64,000 nucleotides of DNA, taken from the NCBI GenBank assembly GCA_900466605.1, contig UBMU01000001.1:1-64000 (forward strand). Reading direction: 5' to 3'. Both the position numbers and the translations under genes were made by a program. Every line of letters starts with the position of its first letter. Positions within the stretch are counted from its first letter, which is position 1. The notes below the pieces were generated by a model that worked only from the letters and a program-made list of their open reading frames with translations, made no database searches and was not told where the DNA came from. Origin of the DNA: Hyphomicrobiales bacterium (lineage in GTDB: Bacteria; Pseudomonadota; Alphaproteobacteria; Rhizobiales; Rhizobiaceae). Below, in pieces: positions 43,925 to 54,634 of the stretch.

Positions 43925-45217
43925 CTATTTTACGACATCGTCGCCGAGCGTTTCCTTGACGTAGTCGACAAGGATCTTCTGCGCGCCGGCAGCGTCGGTC
44001 TCCTTGCGTAGCAGCGCTTCGGTCGCGCGGGCGACACCTTCGGCAACAGTGCCGAAGCCGGACGCCTGCTTGAGGAACGTGCCGTTCTCCGCCGCAGCAT
44101 GGATCGGAACAAGTTCCGTCAGCTTCTGGAAGTCGGCGTTCTTGGCCGCATCCTTGCTCGCCGGGATGTTGCCGATGCGGGCTGCATAGGAAACCTGCGT
44201 TTCGACGGAGCCGATTTCCATCAAGGCTTTCTTGGCGAGCTCGACATTGGTCGACTTGGCGTTGACCGCCCACGGGGCTGCAAGATTGGCAAGAACATAC
44301 TGGCCACCGCTTTGACCGGGAACGGTCCATGTGCCGACAACCTTCGTTACCTCAGGAATCGGATTCTTGCTCTCGCGACCCCAGTCGAAGATGTAGCACC
44401 AGGATCCGCAGGTGGTTGCAGCGAGCTTGCCGGCAGGGAACATCTGATACTTCGGTACGACCCACGGTTCCGGTCCGAGCAGCGGTTGCGTCGGCATCAG
44501 ATCATTGTCGATCAGTTGCTTGTAGACGTCGAAGGCGTCCTTCACGCCCTCGCCATTCAGATCGAGCTTGCCATCTCCACCGACGAGTTGCGGCGTCTTG
44601 GAGCCGACGATCAGGTGCTGGAAGCCTTCGTCGAAAGCGCCGCTACCCCAGGAAACGCCGGCCGGGAAAAGTAGACCATAGGCGCCGGTCTTCTTCTTGA
44701 TTTCAGCGGCGCGGTCGAGAAGTTCCTTCCAGCTCTTGGGCTGTTCGGTCGAGATGCCCGCCTTGTCGAGAACGTCCTTGCGGTAATAGATTTCCTGGAT
44801 GCCCAGCATGAACGGCATCACGTAGGTTTCGCCGTCGGGACTGACTGCCAGCTGCTTGGCGACGTCATAGAAGTTGGCGTAGCCGTCCCAGGCTTTGATT
44901 TCCTTGGTGACAGGCGACAGGTAACCGGCCTCGACCATATCGGCAACTGCCGCGGTCGTGGGGATGGAGAACAGGTCCGGCGCGTTGCCGGCGCCAAGCT
45001 CGGTCAACAGCTTCGTCAGATAATCTTTGTCCGGTGCGGGGTATTCGACGACCTCGACGGTCACGCCGTATTTCTTCTCGATCTTCTCGACCGTCGCCTT
45101 CATGGCGTCGATGCCGGCCTGACCGTGATTGGCAATTCGGATTGTCTCAGCATGCGCCAGCGTCGAAACGGCGCTGAGCAGAATGGCATACAGGCCACCA
45201 ATGACCGTCTTCTTCAA
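43925..45217 (-). CDS. Sugar ABC transporter substrate-binding protein
   Basis: A 430-residue CUT1 binding protein with Sec signal (LKKTVIGGLYAILLSAVSTL, cleaved near AHA). The mature part begins ETIRIANHGQAGIDAMKATV; other family segments are GAGNAPDLFSIPTTAAVADM and YVLANLAAPWAVNAKSTNVE. The start is TTG at 45217, supported by AAAGGGAGG 7 nt upstream; the open frame runs to 45400 without a better start. It is first in the operon, divergent from a Gfo/Idh/MocA gene. The ligand is unknown. Confidence 0.88.
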   Translation of the reverse strand: MKKTVIGGLYAILLSAVSTLAHAETIRIANHGQAGIDAMKATVEKIEKKYGVTVEVVEYPAPDKDYLTKLLTELGAGNAPDLFSIPTTAAVADMVEAGYLSPVTKEIKAWDGYANFYDVAKQLAVSPDGETYVMPFMLGIQEIYYRKDVLDKAGISTEQPKSWKELLDRAAEIKKKTGAYGLLFPAGVSWGSGAFDEGFQHLIVGSKTPQLVGGDGKLDLNGEGVKDAFDVYKQLIDNDLMPTQPLLGPEPWVVPKYQMFPAGKLAATTCGSWCYIFDWGRESKNPIPEVTKVVGTWTVPGQSGGQYVLANLAAPWAVNAKSTNVELAKKALMEIGSVETQVSYAARIGNIPASKDAAKNADFQKLTELVPIHAAAENGTFLKQASGFGTVAEGVARATEALLRKETDAAGAQKILVDYVKETLGDDVVK

Positions 45218-45376
45218 CGGAAGTCCTCCCTTTTGGTTTGCGGCGCCCTCCAGCACCACAAGCAAAAATGTACACGTATTCCAAGAGCAGGCAAGGAAGT
45301 TTTTCATGTGAGTCATGATATGGCATAACGTATTGATTTTGTATGATTTAATAAATCTTGTCTTCGTCGTTTGGTT

Positions 45377-45394
45377 TGTGTAACCGTATACACA
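45377..45394. promoter_or_regulatory. Candidate LacI-type operator
   Basis: TGTGTA and TACACA flank 6 nt in the divergent promoter region between the binding-protein gene and the Gfo gene. A related sequence TGTACACGTATTCC lies near 45270. The LacI-family gene at 46440 is the likely source of the cognate repressor. Confidence 0.45.
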
Positions 45395-45415
45395 CTGCAT
45401 TCGGGAGGATTTTTC

Positions 45416-46423
45416 ATGCTAGGGAAACTACGGCTTGGCGTCATCGGCGCGGGCTTGAAAGCGGCTGAGTATGCGGCAAGCTGGGCGCTTATGCCCGAGA
45501 TCGAATTTGTCGCGCTCGCCGATACGATCCCTTCCTCTCGCCAGCGCCTGATCGACGTATGCGTGGCGGCCGGCGCATCGGAGCCACGGAGCTTCGATGA
45601 CTACAGGGAGATGCTGGCGACCTGCCGTGAAGATCTGGACATCGTCTACGTCTCCACGCCGCACGCCTTTCATGGGGAGCAGGCAACAGCCGTCGCAGAA
45701 GCCGGGCTCGACCTTTTCCTTGAAAAGCCGATGGTGACAACGGTCACCGAGGCAGAACGGCTGATTGCGGCGCAGAAGAAGAGCGGCGTGACTGTCGTAA
45801 CGGCGTTTCAGGGCGGTCTTTCTCCCCTGGTGATCGACACCCGAAAACGCGCAATTGCCGGCGAGTTCGGCGACTTGATTGCAATATCGGGGATGATCTG
45901 GGAAAGCTGGTCCGTCAACTATGACGGCCACTGGAAGCAGCAGCCTGAGATATCAGGCGGCGGTTTCATGTTCGACACCGGCGCGCACATGATGAACACC
46001 GTCTGCCTGCTCGCGAATTCGGATTTCGAGAGCGTGTCGGCCTACATGAACAATCACGGCAAAAAGGTCGACATCGCCACGGCAGTTTCCGCCCGTCTGA
46101 ATAACGGCGCGCTGGCGACGCTGACGGCTGCCGGTGAGGGCCCTCCCGGCTGCGCCTCCTACATCACCTTCTTCTATTCCAAGGCAATTGTGCGCATCGA
46201 TGCCTGGGGCGGATGGCGGGAGATCAGCGTCGGCCGCAATGCTGAACCGCGCGAAGAGGCGGAAATTCTCGGAAATCCGATGAAAAACTTCCTCGCCATC
46301 CGCGCAGGGACAATGGAAAATACCGGCTCCGTTGAAATGGGCCTGCGATTCGCTAGGCTCTGGGACGCGGTCAAGGAATCGGCTGCGGCAGACGGGGCGC
46401 CCGTCAGGATAGCCGCGCCATAA
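45416..46423 (+). CDS. Gfo/Idh/MocA family oxidoreductase
   Basis: A 335-residue dehydrogenase with Rossmann start LGVIGAGLKAAEYAASWALM, the catalytic lysine in FLEKPMVTT, and a C-terminal GGGFMFDTGAHMMNTVC segment with the usual Asp/His. The start at 45416 follows GGGAGGA. It is divergent from the ABC operon and 16 nt upstream of the LacI regulator. It probably oxidises the imported sugar, perhaps in concert with the ThuA-like protein. Substrate not readable. Confidence 0.87.
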   Translation: MLGKLRLGVIGAGLKAAEYAASWALMPEIEFVALADTIPSSRQRLIDVCVAAGASEPRSFDDYREMLATCREDLDIVYVSTPHAFHGEQATAVAEAGLDLFLEKPMVTTVTEAERLIAAQKKSGVTVVTAFQGGLSPLVIDTRKRAIAGEFGDLIAISGMIWESWSVNYDGHWKQQPEISGGGFMFDTGAHMMNTVCLLANSDFESVSAYMNNHGKKVDIATAVSARLNNGALATLTAAGEGPPGCASYITFFYSKAIVRIDAWGGWREISVGRNAEPREEAEILGNPMKNFLAIRAGTMENTGSVEMGLRFARLWDAVKESAAADGAPVRIAAP

Positions 46424-46439
46424 GCGTGGAATGCTGGAA

Positions 46440-47429
46440 ATGAATAAGCGACGGATCACCTCGAAGGAACTGGCAAAGCTCGCCGGGGTGTCGTCTGCCA
46501 CGATCTCGCGAGCCTTCTCGCCGGATTCGAGGATCGGAAGCTCGACGCGTGATCGGATCCTGGCGGTTGCGCGCGAGTACGGCTATCAGCCAAATGCGAT
46601 CGCCCGCTCGCTTAACAACCAACGGTCGCGGCTGGTGGCACTGGTTGTCAACGCGATCGGAAATCCGTGCGAAGCTGAGGAACAACAGCTTCTCGTTCAT
46701 CGGTTGCAGGCCCGCCAACTCCTGCCGATCATTCTGTGCTGCGCCGATCACGATGATAGGCTGCAACTGATGCGCCTCGCGTCCACCTACCAGGTCGATC
46801 ACGTCGTTGTCTTTTCCGACATGGTCTCTATGCAGGATGCAGTCGACATTTTCCACACGACGAAGCCAATCATCGTTTCCTTCGAACCACTCGACAATGA
46901 GAAAGTCTCAAGCGTCCGGATAGACGGATCGGCTGCCGCTGACGAGATAATCGAGAAGATCGTTGGCGACGGCAAGAAACGGTTCGCTTACCTCTCTGGG
47001 ACGAAGTCGAGCTGGATCGACAAGCTACGGCGCAAATGGTTTGTCGACGCCCTCGCGAAACGGGGACTGACACTTCAGGCGGAAGCCTTCGGCGACTACA
47101 GCTACGATTCCGGCTTCAAGGAGTCCGTCCTGCTTCTTCATCGCGAAAAAGTGGACGCGATCATTTGTGGCAATGACGTCATGGCTATCGGCGCGCGAGA
47201 CGCCGCCCGACGCGTGCTCGGCAAGAGTACGCCTGATGACATCGCGATCGTCGGGCAGGATGGGATCGCCATGGCGGCGTGGGACTGCAATGACTTGACG
47301 ACGCTGAGCCTTGACCATGTTGCCTTCATCGATGCGGTGGTGGAACTAATCGAGCGCCATGACGCCGAGTTGGAGGGTCCCCATAGCATCACACTAACCT
47401 GCACGGCGCGCTGGGGCTCAACCGCATAA
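46440..47429 (+). CDS. LacI-family transcriptional regulator
   Basis: A 329-residue repressor: N-terminal HTH with hinge (ITSKELAKLAGVSSATISRA, then SRIGSSTRDRILAVAREYGY) and a periplasmic-binding-like effector domain (VDAIICGNDVMAIGARDAAR, then DDIAIVGQDGIAMA). ATG 46440 is chosen because GTGGA lies 9 nt upstream; ATG 46431 is in frame but too close to that site. It forms an operon with the Gfo enzyme and most likely controls the divergent ABC genes. Confidence 0.9.
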   Translation: MNKRRITSKELAKLAGVSSATISRAFSPDSRIGSSTRDRILAVAREYGYQPNAIARSLNNQRSRLVALVVNAIGNPCEAEEQQLLVHRLQARQLLPIILCCADHDDRLQLMRLASTYQVDHVVVFSDMVSMQDAVDIFHTTKPIIVSFEPLDNEKVSSVRIDGSAAADEIIEKIVGDGKKRFAYLSGTKSSWIDKLRRKWFVDALAKRGLTLQAEAFGDYSYDSGFKESVLLLHREKVDAIICGNDVMAIGARDAARRVLGKSTPDDIAIVGQDGIAMAAWDCNDLTTLSLDHVAFIDAVVELIERHDAELEGPHSITLTCTARWGSTA

Positions 47430-47492
47430 ACTTGCTCGAGGTTTACGTGGGCAACGCCAGGTCAGTTGGAGGTCGTTGATGCCTCGCCTAGC

Positions 47493-48044
47493 CTACGCGG
47501 ATCGTACGCTAACAATCTCTTCTGCCTCTTCGAGGCTCATGGCGAGAACGGCTCTTCCGATGTCGAAGCTGAAGCCGGTGCGCGCAAACGCCGCCATTTC
47601 TTTAGTGATGCGGTCGCGGTCGCCGTCGCCACGCCGAAATGGTCCGAAGGCACGCTTGCGAGCGAAGACGACCGCAGCAAGCAGCTCGTCCACGTCGGCA
47701 GTCGCAGCGGCAATCACCTCCCGAGCAACGCCTTTCTGCGACAGATTTTGAGCGATGCGCCGCTTCGATCGGCCGTTGCGAACACCGGATCGGGTGCTGA
47801 CTTCGGCATAGGTCGTGTCGTTAAGGCCGGCGTGCTGATACGCGAAGGTCACTGCCGAGTCCGCAACTGCCTTGAGCTGAATGTCAGTGATGTCCTCGAA
47901 TTTCCGTTTAGCCTTCCTGACAATGGCATCGAATAGTTGTCTCTCGGTCATCATGCGCCTCTCGAGGCGATAGATCGTCGAGTTTTTGGCCCAACTCAGC
48001 ATGCGCGCTGTCGGAATGTCGGTTGGCGTATGATCGTCGCTCAC
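47493..48044 (-). CDS. recX: RecX family recombination regulator
   Basis: A 183-residue RecX-type protein. The pattern ARMLSWAKNSTIYRLERRMM followed by TERQLFDAIVRKAKRKFED and then RSGVRNGRSKRRIAQNLSQK is typical of rhizobial RecX, which binds RecA filaments and limits their activity. Its start overlaps the stop of the LysR gene by 4 nt, so the two are co-transcribed. No recA is in the window; an additional plasmid-borne copy is possible. Confidence 0.75.
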   Translation of the reverse strand: MSDDHTPTDIPTARMLSWAKNSTIYRLERRMMTERQLFDAIVRKAKRKFEDITDIQLKAVADSAVTFAYQHAGLNDTTYAEVSTRSGVRNGRSKRRIAQNLSQKGVAREVIAAATADVDELLAAVVFARKRAFGPFRRGDGDRDRITKEMAAFARTGFSFDIGRAVLAMSLEEAEEIVSVRSA

Positions 48045-48955
48045 GGTTCAGTCTGGTCCTTGGTGCTTACCTGCGAAAGCAACCAGGCCGTAAAAGCCAG
48101 GCCGAGCCCATGCTCCCGCTTGCCGTCAGGTGTCACAACGTAATAGCTGTTTTCCGTCGACATAAGGCGGTCGAAGACAATCTGCAGCTTTTTTGAGTTC
48201 AACTCCCGTTCGATTAGATAAAGCGGCAGTAGGGCAAACCCCATTGCCATCATCGCGGCTTCAATAATCATCGAGAACTGGTCGAACCGGTTACCGCGGT
48301 AGGACGGGTCAGCGTCGATGCTGCAGTGTTCGAACCACTGGCGCCAAAGTCGCGGGCGCGTCGCCAGATGCAGAAGCGGCTTTTGAAGTAATTCGCTTGG
48401 GCTGGTGACGGGATCCGACTGCAACAATTTCGGACTGGCAACCGGGACCACCTTCTCGTCGCAGAGAAATGTGCAGGTGGCGCGCGCCCATATCGGCTGA
48501 CCATAATGAATGGCAAGATCAAAGCTTTCCTGCTCGAAGTCGAATGGTTCGGAGCGGGAGGCGATGTCAACGTGGGACCCGGGATGTGCGTGAAGGAAGC
48601 CTGGCAGCCGCGGCGTCAGCCAGCGGCTGCCGAACGTCGGAAGGGTTGCGATCGAGAGCGTGGCAGTCGCGTCGGCCCCGGCTGCCACCCGGATCATCAT
48701 CTCTTCTGTCTGGTGGAGCAAGCGCCTTGCCTCGGGCAACAGCCGCTTGCCGGCTTCTGACAGGATTGCCCTCTGCCGAACCCGTTCGAAGAGAAGGACG
48801 CCGAGTTGAACCTCCAACTCCTTGATCTGTCGGCTGATGGCGCTTTGCGTGAGATTGAGCTCAAGCGCTGCGCGAGTGAAGTTTCCATGGCGAGCGGCAG
48901 ATTCGAATGACTGCAGCGTCGTCAGGTCGGGGATCAACTTTCGGGGCAATATCAT
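48041..48955 (-). CDS. LysR-family regulator (GcvA-like)
   Basis: A 304-residue LysR regulator. The N-terminal HTH is LTTLQSFESAARHGNFTRAA, then LELNLTQSAISRQIKELE; the effector domain includes LSIATLPTFGSRWLTPRLPG. The GcvA-like form is common for amino-acid genes. It is divergent from the 2-oxoadipate dioxygenase gene, so control of the lysine-degradation genes is likely. Confidence 0.87.
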   Translation of the reverse strand: MILPRKLIPDLTTLQSFESAARHGNFTRAALELNLTQSAISRQIKELEVQLGVLLFERVRQRAILSEAGKRLLPEARRLLHQTEEMMIRVAAGADATATLSIATLPTFGSRWLTPRLPGFLHAHPGSHVDIASRSEPFDFEQESFDLAIHYGQPIWARATCTFLCDEKVVPVASPKLLQSDPVTSPSELLQKPLLHLATRPRLWRQWFEHCSIDADPSYRGNRFDQFSMIIEAAMMAMGFALLPLYLIERELNSKKLQIVFDRLMSTENSYYVVTPDGKREHGLGLAFTAWLLSQVSTKDQTEP

Positions 48956-48977
48956 TCCGAAACCGCATCATCTCAGC

Positions 48978-48998
48978 TTTATTTATCGTTATTCCTGT
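48978..48998. promoter_or_regulatory. Shared promoter elements upstream of hglS-like gene
   Basis: TTTATTTATC (48978-48987) and TTATTCCTGT (48989-48998) occur side by side in the LysR/hglS divergent region. Both 10-mers recur exactly in the region upstream of the lysine 6-dehydrogenase-like gene (54610-54619 and 54556-54565). They may bind a common regulator. Confidence 0.4.
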
Positions 48999-49063
48999 AG
49001 CGGACGTGCGATATGATCGCAATCTAGAATGAACTCTTCCAATTGACGTGTGCGAGAAAAGAT

Positions 49064-50464
49064 ATGTCGACCAGAAGCTACGTGTCCTGTTGCAATATCC
49101 GCGCTGCGTTTTCCGCGGCCATGTCGGCCATGTATAGGGCCGAGGTGCCCGCTTACGGCACGTTGATGGAAATTGTTGCCAAAGTGAACGCAGAAACGCT
49201 TGCCGCCGATCCGGCCCTTAAGCACAGGCTTGAGGAAACGGATTCCCTTGAGCGTGTCTCCGAAGAGCGTCACGGCGCAATCCGCCTCGGGACCGCAGCT
49301 GAACTTGCGTTGATGAGACGCGTCTTTGCGGTTATGGGCATGTTTCCCGTAGGCTACTATGACCTCAGCGAGGCCGGAGTGCCGGTCCACTCGACCGCTT
49401 TCAGGCCCGTGGGCGACGCGGCACTGAAGCGCAACCCGTTCCGTATCTTCACCTCTCTGCTGCGCCTCGATCTGATTGCTGACGAAGAGTTGCGCGCGGA
49501 AGCCGAGGCGATCCTACAGAAACGCCAGATCTTTACCGCTGGTGCCATCGAACTGACTGAGAAGGCCGAGCGCCAGGGTGGCCTCGATGACGACGATGCC
49601 AAGCGCTTCGTTGCGGAAGTCCTGGAAACCTTCCGCTGGCACGATCAGGCAAATGTTGGCCTTGCCATGTATAAGCGCCTGCATGATGCGCACCGGCTGA
49701 TTGCCGACGTTGTCTCCTTCAAGGGACCGCATATCAATCACCTGACACCGCGCACGCTCGATATCGACGAAGTACAGCGCCTGATGCCGGGATACGGGAT
49801 TGCCCCGAAGGCGGTCGTCGAAGGTCCACCAAGCCGTCGCTGCGCAATTCTGCTGCGGCAGACGTCGTTCAAGGCTCTTGAGGAAGCCGTTTCCTTCAGA
49901 GATGCGAGCAGCAATTGGCAGGAGGGCACACATACCGCCCGTTTCGGCGAAATTGAAAGCCGTGGTATCGCGTTGACGCCAAAGGGCCGTGCGCTCTATG
50001 ACAAGCTCCTGACCGTATCGCGTAAGGTCATCCGCCCCGCCGCCGATGGCTCGAACGCGACAGCTTACGAGGAGGCGCTTGCGGATGCTTTCGCACCTTT
50101 CCCTGACAGCTGGGCCGACATCCGAGAGCAGGGTCTTGGCTACTTCCGTTTTTCTCTAACGGAGAAGGGCAAGAGCGCAACTGCGTCAGCCGAAAGCAGC
50201 GTCGATCAACTGGTGGAAAACAGTCTCGTCTGCTTCGACCCGATCATCTACGAGGACTTCCTGCCTGTAAGCGCAGCCGGGATATTCCAGTCCAACCTTG
50301 GCGACGAGGCAGCGCAAGAATTCACAGCAAGTCCGAACCAGCAGCGCTTCGAGCGCGACCTAGGTACACCGGTTCTCAATGAATTCGATCATTATGCCGA
50401 TATCGAGGCCAAATCGATCGCTGAATGCCGGGCTCGCCTGACCGCCGCGCAGGCAGCCGAGTGA
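49064..50464 (+). CDS. hglS: 2-oxoadipate dioxygenase/decarboxylase (HglS, DUF1338)
   Basis: A 466-residue Fe(II) enzyme of the VOC superfamily that converts 2-oxoadipate to D-2-hydroxyglutarate in bacterial lysine breakdown. Expected metal ligands are present: H70 in EERHGAIRLGT, H226 in GPHINHLTPRTLD and the Glu near 296 in ARFGEIESRG. The start at 49064 (MSTRSYVSCCNIRAAFSAAM) is preceded by GAGAAAAG. Genes for the preceding steps follow: aldehyde dehydrogenase after 55 nt and aminotransferase after that. D-2-hydroxyglutarate dehydrogenase is not in the window. Confidence 0.9.
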   Translation: MSTRSYVSCCNIRAAFSAAMSAMYRAEVPAYGTLMEIVAKVNAETLAADPALKHRLEETDSLERVSEERHGAIRLGTAAELALMRRVFAVMGMFPVGYYDLSEAGVPVHSTAFRPVGDAALKRNPFRIFTSLLRLDLIADEELRAEAEAILQKRQIFTAGAIELTEKAERQGGLDDDDAKRFVAEVLETFRWHDQANVGLAMYKRLHDAHRLIADVVSFKGPHINHLTPRTLDIDEVQRLMPGYGIAPKAVVEGPPSRRCAILLRQTSFKALEEAVSFRDASSNWQEGTHTARFGEIESRGIALTPKGRALYDKLLTVSRKVIRPAADGSNATAYEEALADAFAPFPDSWADIREQGLGYFRFSLTEKGKSATASAESSVDQLVENSLVCFDPIIYEDFLPVSAAGIFQSNLGDEAAQEFTASPNQQRFERDLGTPVLNEFDHYADIEAKSIAECRARLTAAQAAE

Positions 50465-50519
50465 ACCGACACGCTACGGCAACCAACAAGATTCAAACAC
50501 CAACGCAAGGGGTCGTCAC

Positions 50520-52052
<1,533 letters not shown>

Positions 52053-52059
52053 CGCGACC

Positions 52060-53292
52060 ATGGCGATTGATGTGGAAATTGAGGAGGTGGGCTTCCGGCC
52101 CGCCTCAAGAATATCTTCTATCGGTGTCTCCGAGATCCTGCAGATCGGCGCACGCGCCGCGGCAATGAAGCGGGAAGGCAAGCCAGTCATTATCCTTGGC
52201 GCCGGTGAGCCTGATTTTGAGACGCCCGATCACGTCAAGCAGGCCGCCTGGGACGCCATGCAGCGTGGTGATACCAAATACACCGCACTCGACGGTACGC
52301 CGGCGCTGAAGGAAGCGATCCGCACCAAGTTTCAGCGTGAAAACGATCTTACTTTTGCGGTTAGCGAGATCACGGTTGCCACCGGTGCCAAGCAGATCCT
52401 GTTCAATGCGATGATGGCGACCATCGACGCCGGGGACGAGGTTATCATCCCCACGCCCTACTGGACGTCGTACTCCGACATTGTGCAGATCTGTGAAGGC
52501 AGGCCTGTGCTTGTTCCGTGTGATGCTGATAGCGGCTTTCGCTTGACCGCCGAAAAGCTCGAAGCGGCGATTACGCCGCGGACGCGCTGGCTCTTGCTGA
52601 ATTCGCCGTCCAATCCTTCCGGGGCCGCCTATAGCGCCGATGACTACAGACCGTTGCTGGACGTGCTACTCAGGCATCCACATGTTTGGTTGATGGTGGA
52701 CGATATGTACGAACACATCGTCTATGACGATTTTCGCTTTGTCACACCATTGCAGCTGCAGCCGAGCCTGCGCGAGCGCACACTTACCATCAACGGCGTG
52801 TCCAAGGCCTATGCCATGACCGGGTGGCGCATCGGCTACGCTGGCGGGCCGAAGGCGCTGATCAAAGCGATGGCTGTCGTGCAGAGTCAGGCAACGTCCT
52901 GCCCGTCTTCGATCAGTCAGGCAGCGGCTGTTGCTGCGCTGAACGGACCGCAAGATTTTCTTGCTGGGCGAACCGAGAGCTTCAGGCGGCGGCGCGACCT
53001 TGTCGTTTCCGGATTGAATGCAATCGATGGTCTCGACTGCCGAGTTCCCGAGGGCGCCTTTTATACCTTCGCGGGATGTGGAGGCCTCCTCGGCCGGACC
53101 GCGCCGAGTGGCCGCAAGATCACGACCGACAGTGAGTTTTGCGGCTATCTCCTCGAGGAGGCAAATGTCGCCGTTGTCCCAGGTTCAGCGTTCGGTCTTT
53201 CACCTTATTTCAGAATTTCCTACGCTTCAGCGGCGGCGGAGCTGAAGGAAGCACTCGGGCGTATTGCTACGGCCTGCCGGCAGCTTGGCTGA
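52060..53292 (+). CDS. Class I aminotransferase, probable 2-aminoadipate transaminase
   Basis: A 410-residue PLP-dependent fold-type I aminotransferase of the aspartate aminotransferase group. The PLP lysine is K249 in NGVSKAYAMTGWRIGY. Other residues are the Asn in NSPSNPSG, Asp-Tyr in VDDMYEHIVYDD and the C-terminal Arg in FRISYASA. The start at 52060 is 7 nt after the aldehyde dehydrogenase stop. Its position between enzymes making 2-aminoadipate and consuming 2-oxoadipate points to 2-aminoadipate as amino donor; aspartate activity is the family default and cannot be excluded. Confidence 0.86.
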   Translation: MAIDVEIEEVGFRPASRISSIGVSEILQIGARAAAMKREGKPVIILGAGEPDFETPDHVKQAAWDAMQRGDTKYTALDGTPALKEAIRTKFQRENDLTFAVSEITVATGAKQILFNAMMATIDAGDEVIIPTPYWTSYSDIVQICEGRPVLVPCDADSGFRLTAEKLEAAITPRTRWLLLNSPSNPSGAAYSADDYRPLLDVLLRHPHVWLMVDDMYEHIVYDDFRFVTPLQLQPSLRERTLTINGVSKAYAMTGWRIGYAGGPKALIKAMAVVQSQATSCPSSISQAAAVAALNGPQDFLAGRTESFRRRRDLVVSGLNAIDGLDCRVPEGAFYTFAGCGGLLGRTAPSGRKITTDSEFCGYLLEEANVAVVPGSAFGLSPYFRISYASAAAELKEALGRIATACRQLG

Positions 53293-53355
53293 TCTTTACT
53301 GGTGCGGGGCAGAAACACCGGCTCGTTGCGGTCACGCGAGCTAAGATGAAACAAA

Positions 53356-53383
53356 AAACGCCCGGATACGAAGCCGGGCGTTT
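53356..53383. terminator. Bidirectional terminator of the lysine genes
   Basis: A 10-bp stem (AAACGCCCGG with CCGGGCGTTT) with an 8-nt loop, preceded by AAA and followed by CTGTT. It lies between the convergent aminotransferase and saccharopine-dehydrogenase-like genes. Confidence 0.75.
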
Positions 53384-53409
53384 CTGTTGATTGCTGCGGT
53401 TCAGTTAGG

Positions 53410-54513
53410 TTAGCCGGCGATCTTTTCGCCGTAAGCCTTTTGCGAGTAGTAATGGCCGAATCGGCTGTCCAGGAAGGCGTCGAGGCCGATGTCTTCCTGC
53501 CGGACGAAGCCCGTAGCAGGCAGATCGCCCTTGGCCAGCATGTCGAGAACAGCGCAGATACTGCATGCCGTGGTAATTTGGATCGCACTCATCATGCGGC
53601 CGGCGACAACGGCGCTGTAGACCTTGTTGGCATAAGTTTCCTGAACCAGGCGACCGTTCTTCCAGCCGGACACGGTGACGAATACGATCACGACGTCCTG
53701 CATTGTGGAAGGCAAGGCGTGCTCGAGGATGTCCTTGAGCACTTCGCGGCGGTGGCGCAGGCCGAGATCGCTAAGCAGAGCCTTCATGATGGCTGCATGG
53801 CCGGGATAGCGGATCGTTCGGTAGTTCAAGGTCCGGACCTTGTCCCTCAGCGTTTCGCACAGCGTGCCGAGGCCGCCGGAGGTGTTGAAGGCCTCGTAGG
53901 TCACACCATCAAGGGAGAACTCTTCCCGTTCCTCCAGTGCAGGCACTTCGATCAACTGTCCGTCGACGATCGCCTCGCAGGGCTCGATGTACTCGTTGAT
54001 AACGCCGTCAGTGCTCCAGGTCAGATTGTAGTTGAGGGCATTCGACGGATACTGGGGGAGAGCGCCAACACGCATGCGCACGCTGTCAAGTTTATCGAAG
54101 CGGCCGGCAAGGTCGTTGGCAACGATCGAAATGAAACCCGGAGCCAGTCCGCATTGGGGAATGAATGCGGTGGACGCGCTGGCCGCAATTGCCTTCACTC
54201 TGCGGGTGGATTCGACATCCTCCGTCAGGTCAAGATAGTGGACGCCGGCCTCGGCGGCTGCCTCGGCAATTGCAATCGTCAGATGGAACGGTGCGGCGCT
54301 CAGGACGGCAAACTTGCCGGAGAGAAGTTTGACGAGTGATGCATGGTCAGCGATGTCGACTTCTTCGAGGCTGAGCGCGGAATTGGCCTCCATGTGATCC
54401 AGCTGGAGCCGGCTGCGGTCGGCAAGCGTTACATGGTAGTCGCCCGAATGGACGAGTAGACGGGCAATCGTCGAGCCGATCTTGCCAGCGCCGATGACGA
54501 CAATGTTTTTCAT
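53410..54513 (-). CDS. Saccharopine dehydrogenase family, probable L-lysine 6-dehydrogenase
   Basis: A 367-residue enzyme with NAD-binding start MKNIVVIGAGKIGSTIARLL and the saccharopine-dehydrogenase-type middle (LSAAPFHLTIAIAEAAAEAG, then VHYLDLTEDVESTRRVK, and AFIPQCGLAPGFISIVANDL). Such single-domain proteins include lysine 6-dehydrogenase, which oxidises L-lysine to the 6-semialdehyde. The next three enzymes of that route are encoded convergently from 49064 to 53292, which supports the assignment. An Lrp-type regulator is divergent upstream. The alternatives are a carboxynorspermidine- or saccharopine-type reaction. Confidence 0.82.
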   Translation of the reverse strand: MKNIVVIGAGKIGSTIARLLVHSGDYHVTLADRSRLQLDHMEANSALSLEEVDIADHASLVKLLSGKFAVLSAAPFHLTIAIAEAAAEAGVHYLDLTEDVESTRRVKAIAASASTAFIPQCGLAPGFISIVANDLAGRFDKLDSVRMRVGALPQYPSNALNYNLTWSTDGVINEYIEPCEAIVDGQLIEVPALEEREEFSLDGVTYEAFNTSGGLGTLCETLRDKVRTLNYRTIRYPGHAAIMKALLSDLGLRHRREVLKDILEHALPSTMQDVVIVFVTVSGWKNGRLVQETYANKVYSAVVAGRMMSAIQITTACSICAVLDMLAKGDLPATGFVRQEDIGLDAFLDSRFGHYYSQKAYGEKIAG

Positions 54514-54555
54514 ATACGTTCCCTCTGTTGGTTCTCGAAAATCTTTATGCCTTCT

Positions 54556-54619
54556 TTATTCCTGTCGGTTTGGTTGATTCACAGCGCGAGAATGATAAAA
54601 ATGACTAGATTTATTTATC
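54556..54619. promoter_or_regulatory. Promoter elements shared with the hglS region
   Basis: TTATTCCTGT (54556-54565) and TTTATTTATC (54610-54619) both match the elements at 48978-48998. They lie in the divergent region between the lysine 6-dehydrogenase-like gene and the Lrp gene. Confidence 0.4.
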
Positions 54620-54634
54620 AGATCGCCGTTCTGG

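Noticed and set aside
49008..49020. GCGAT-ATG-ATCGC dyad before the hglS gene as a LysR site
   Set aside because: Arms are only 5 bp with a 3-nt centre, which does not fit T-N11-A; too weak to call.
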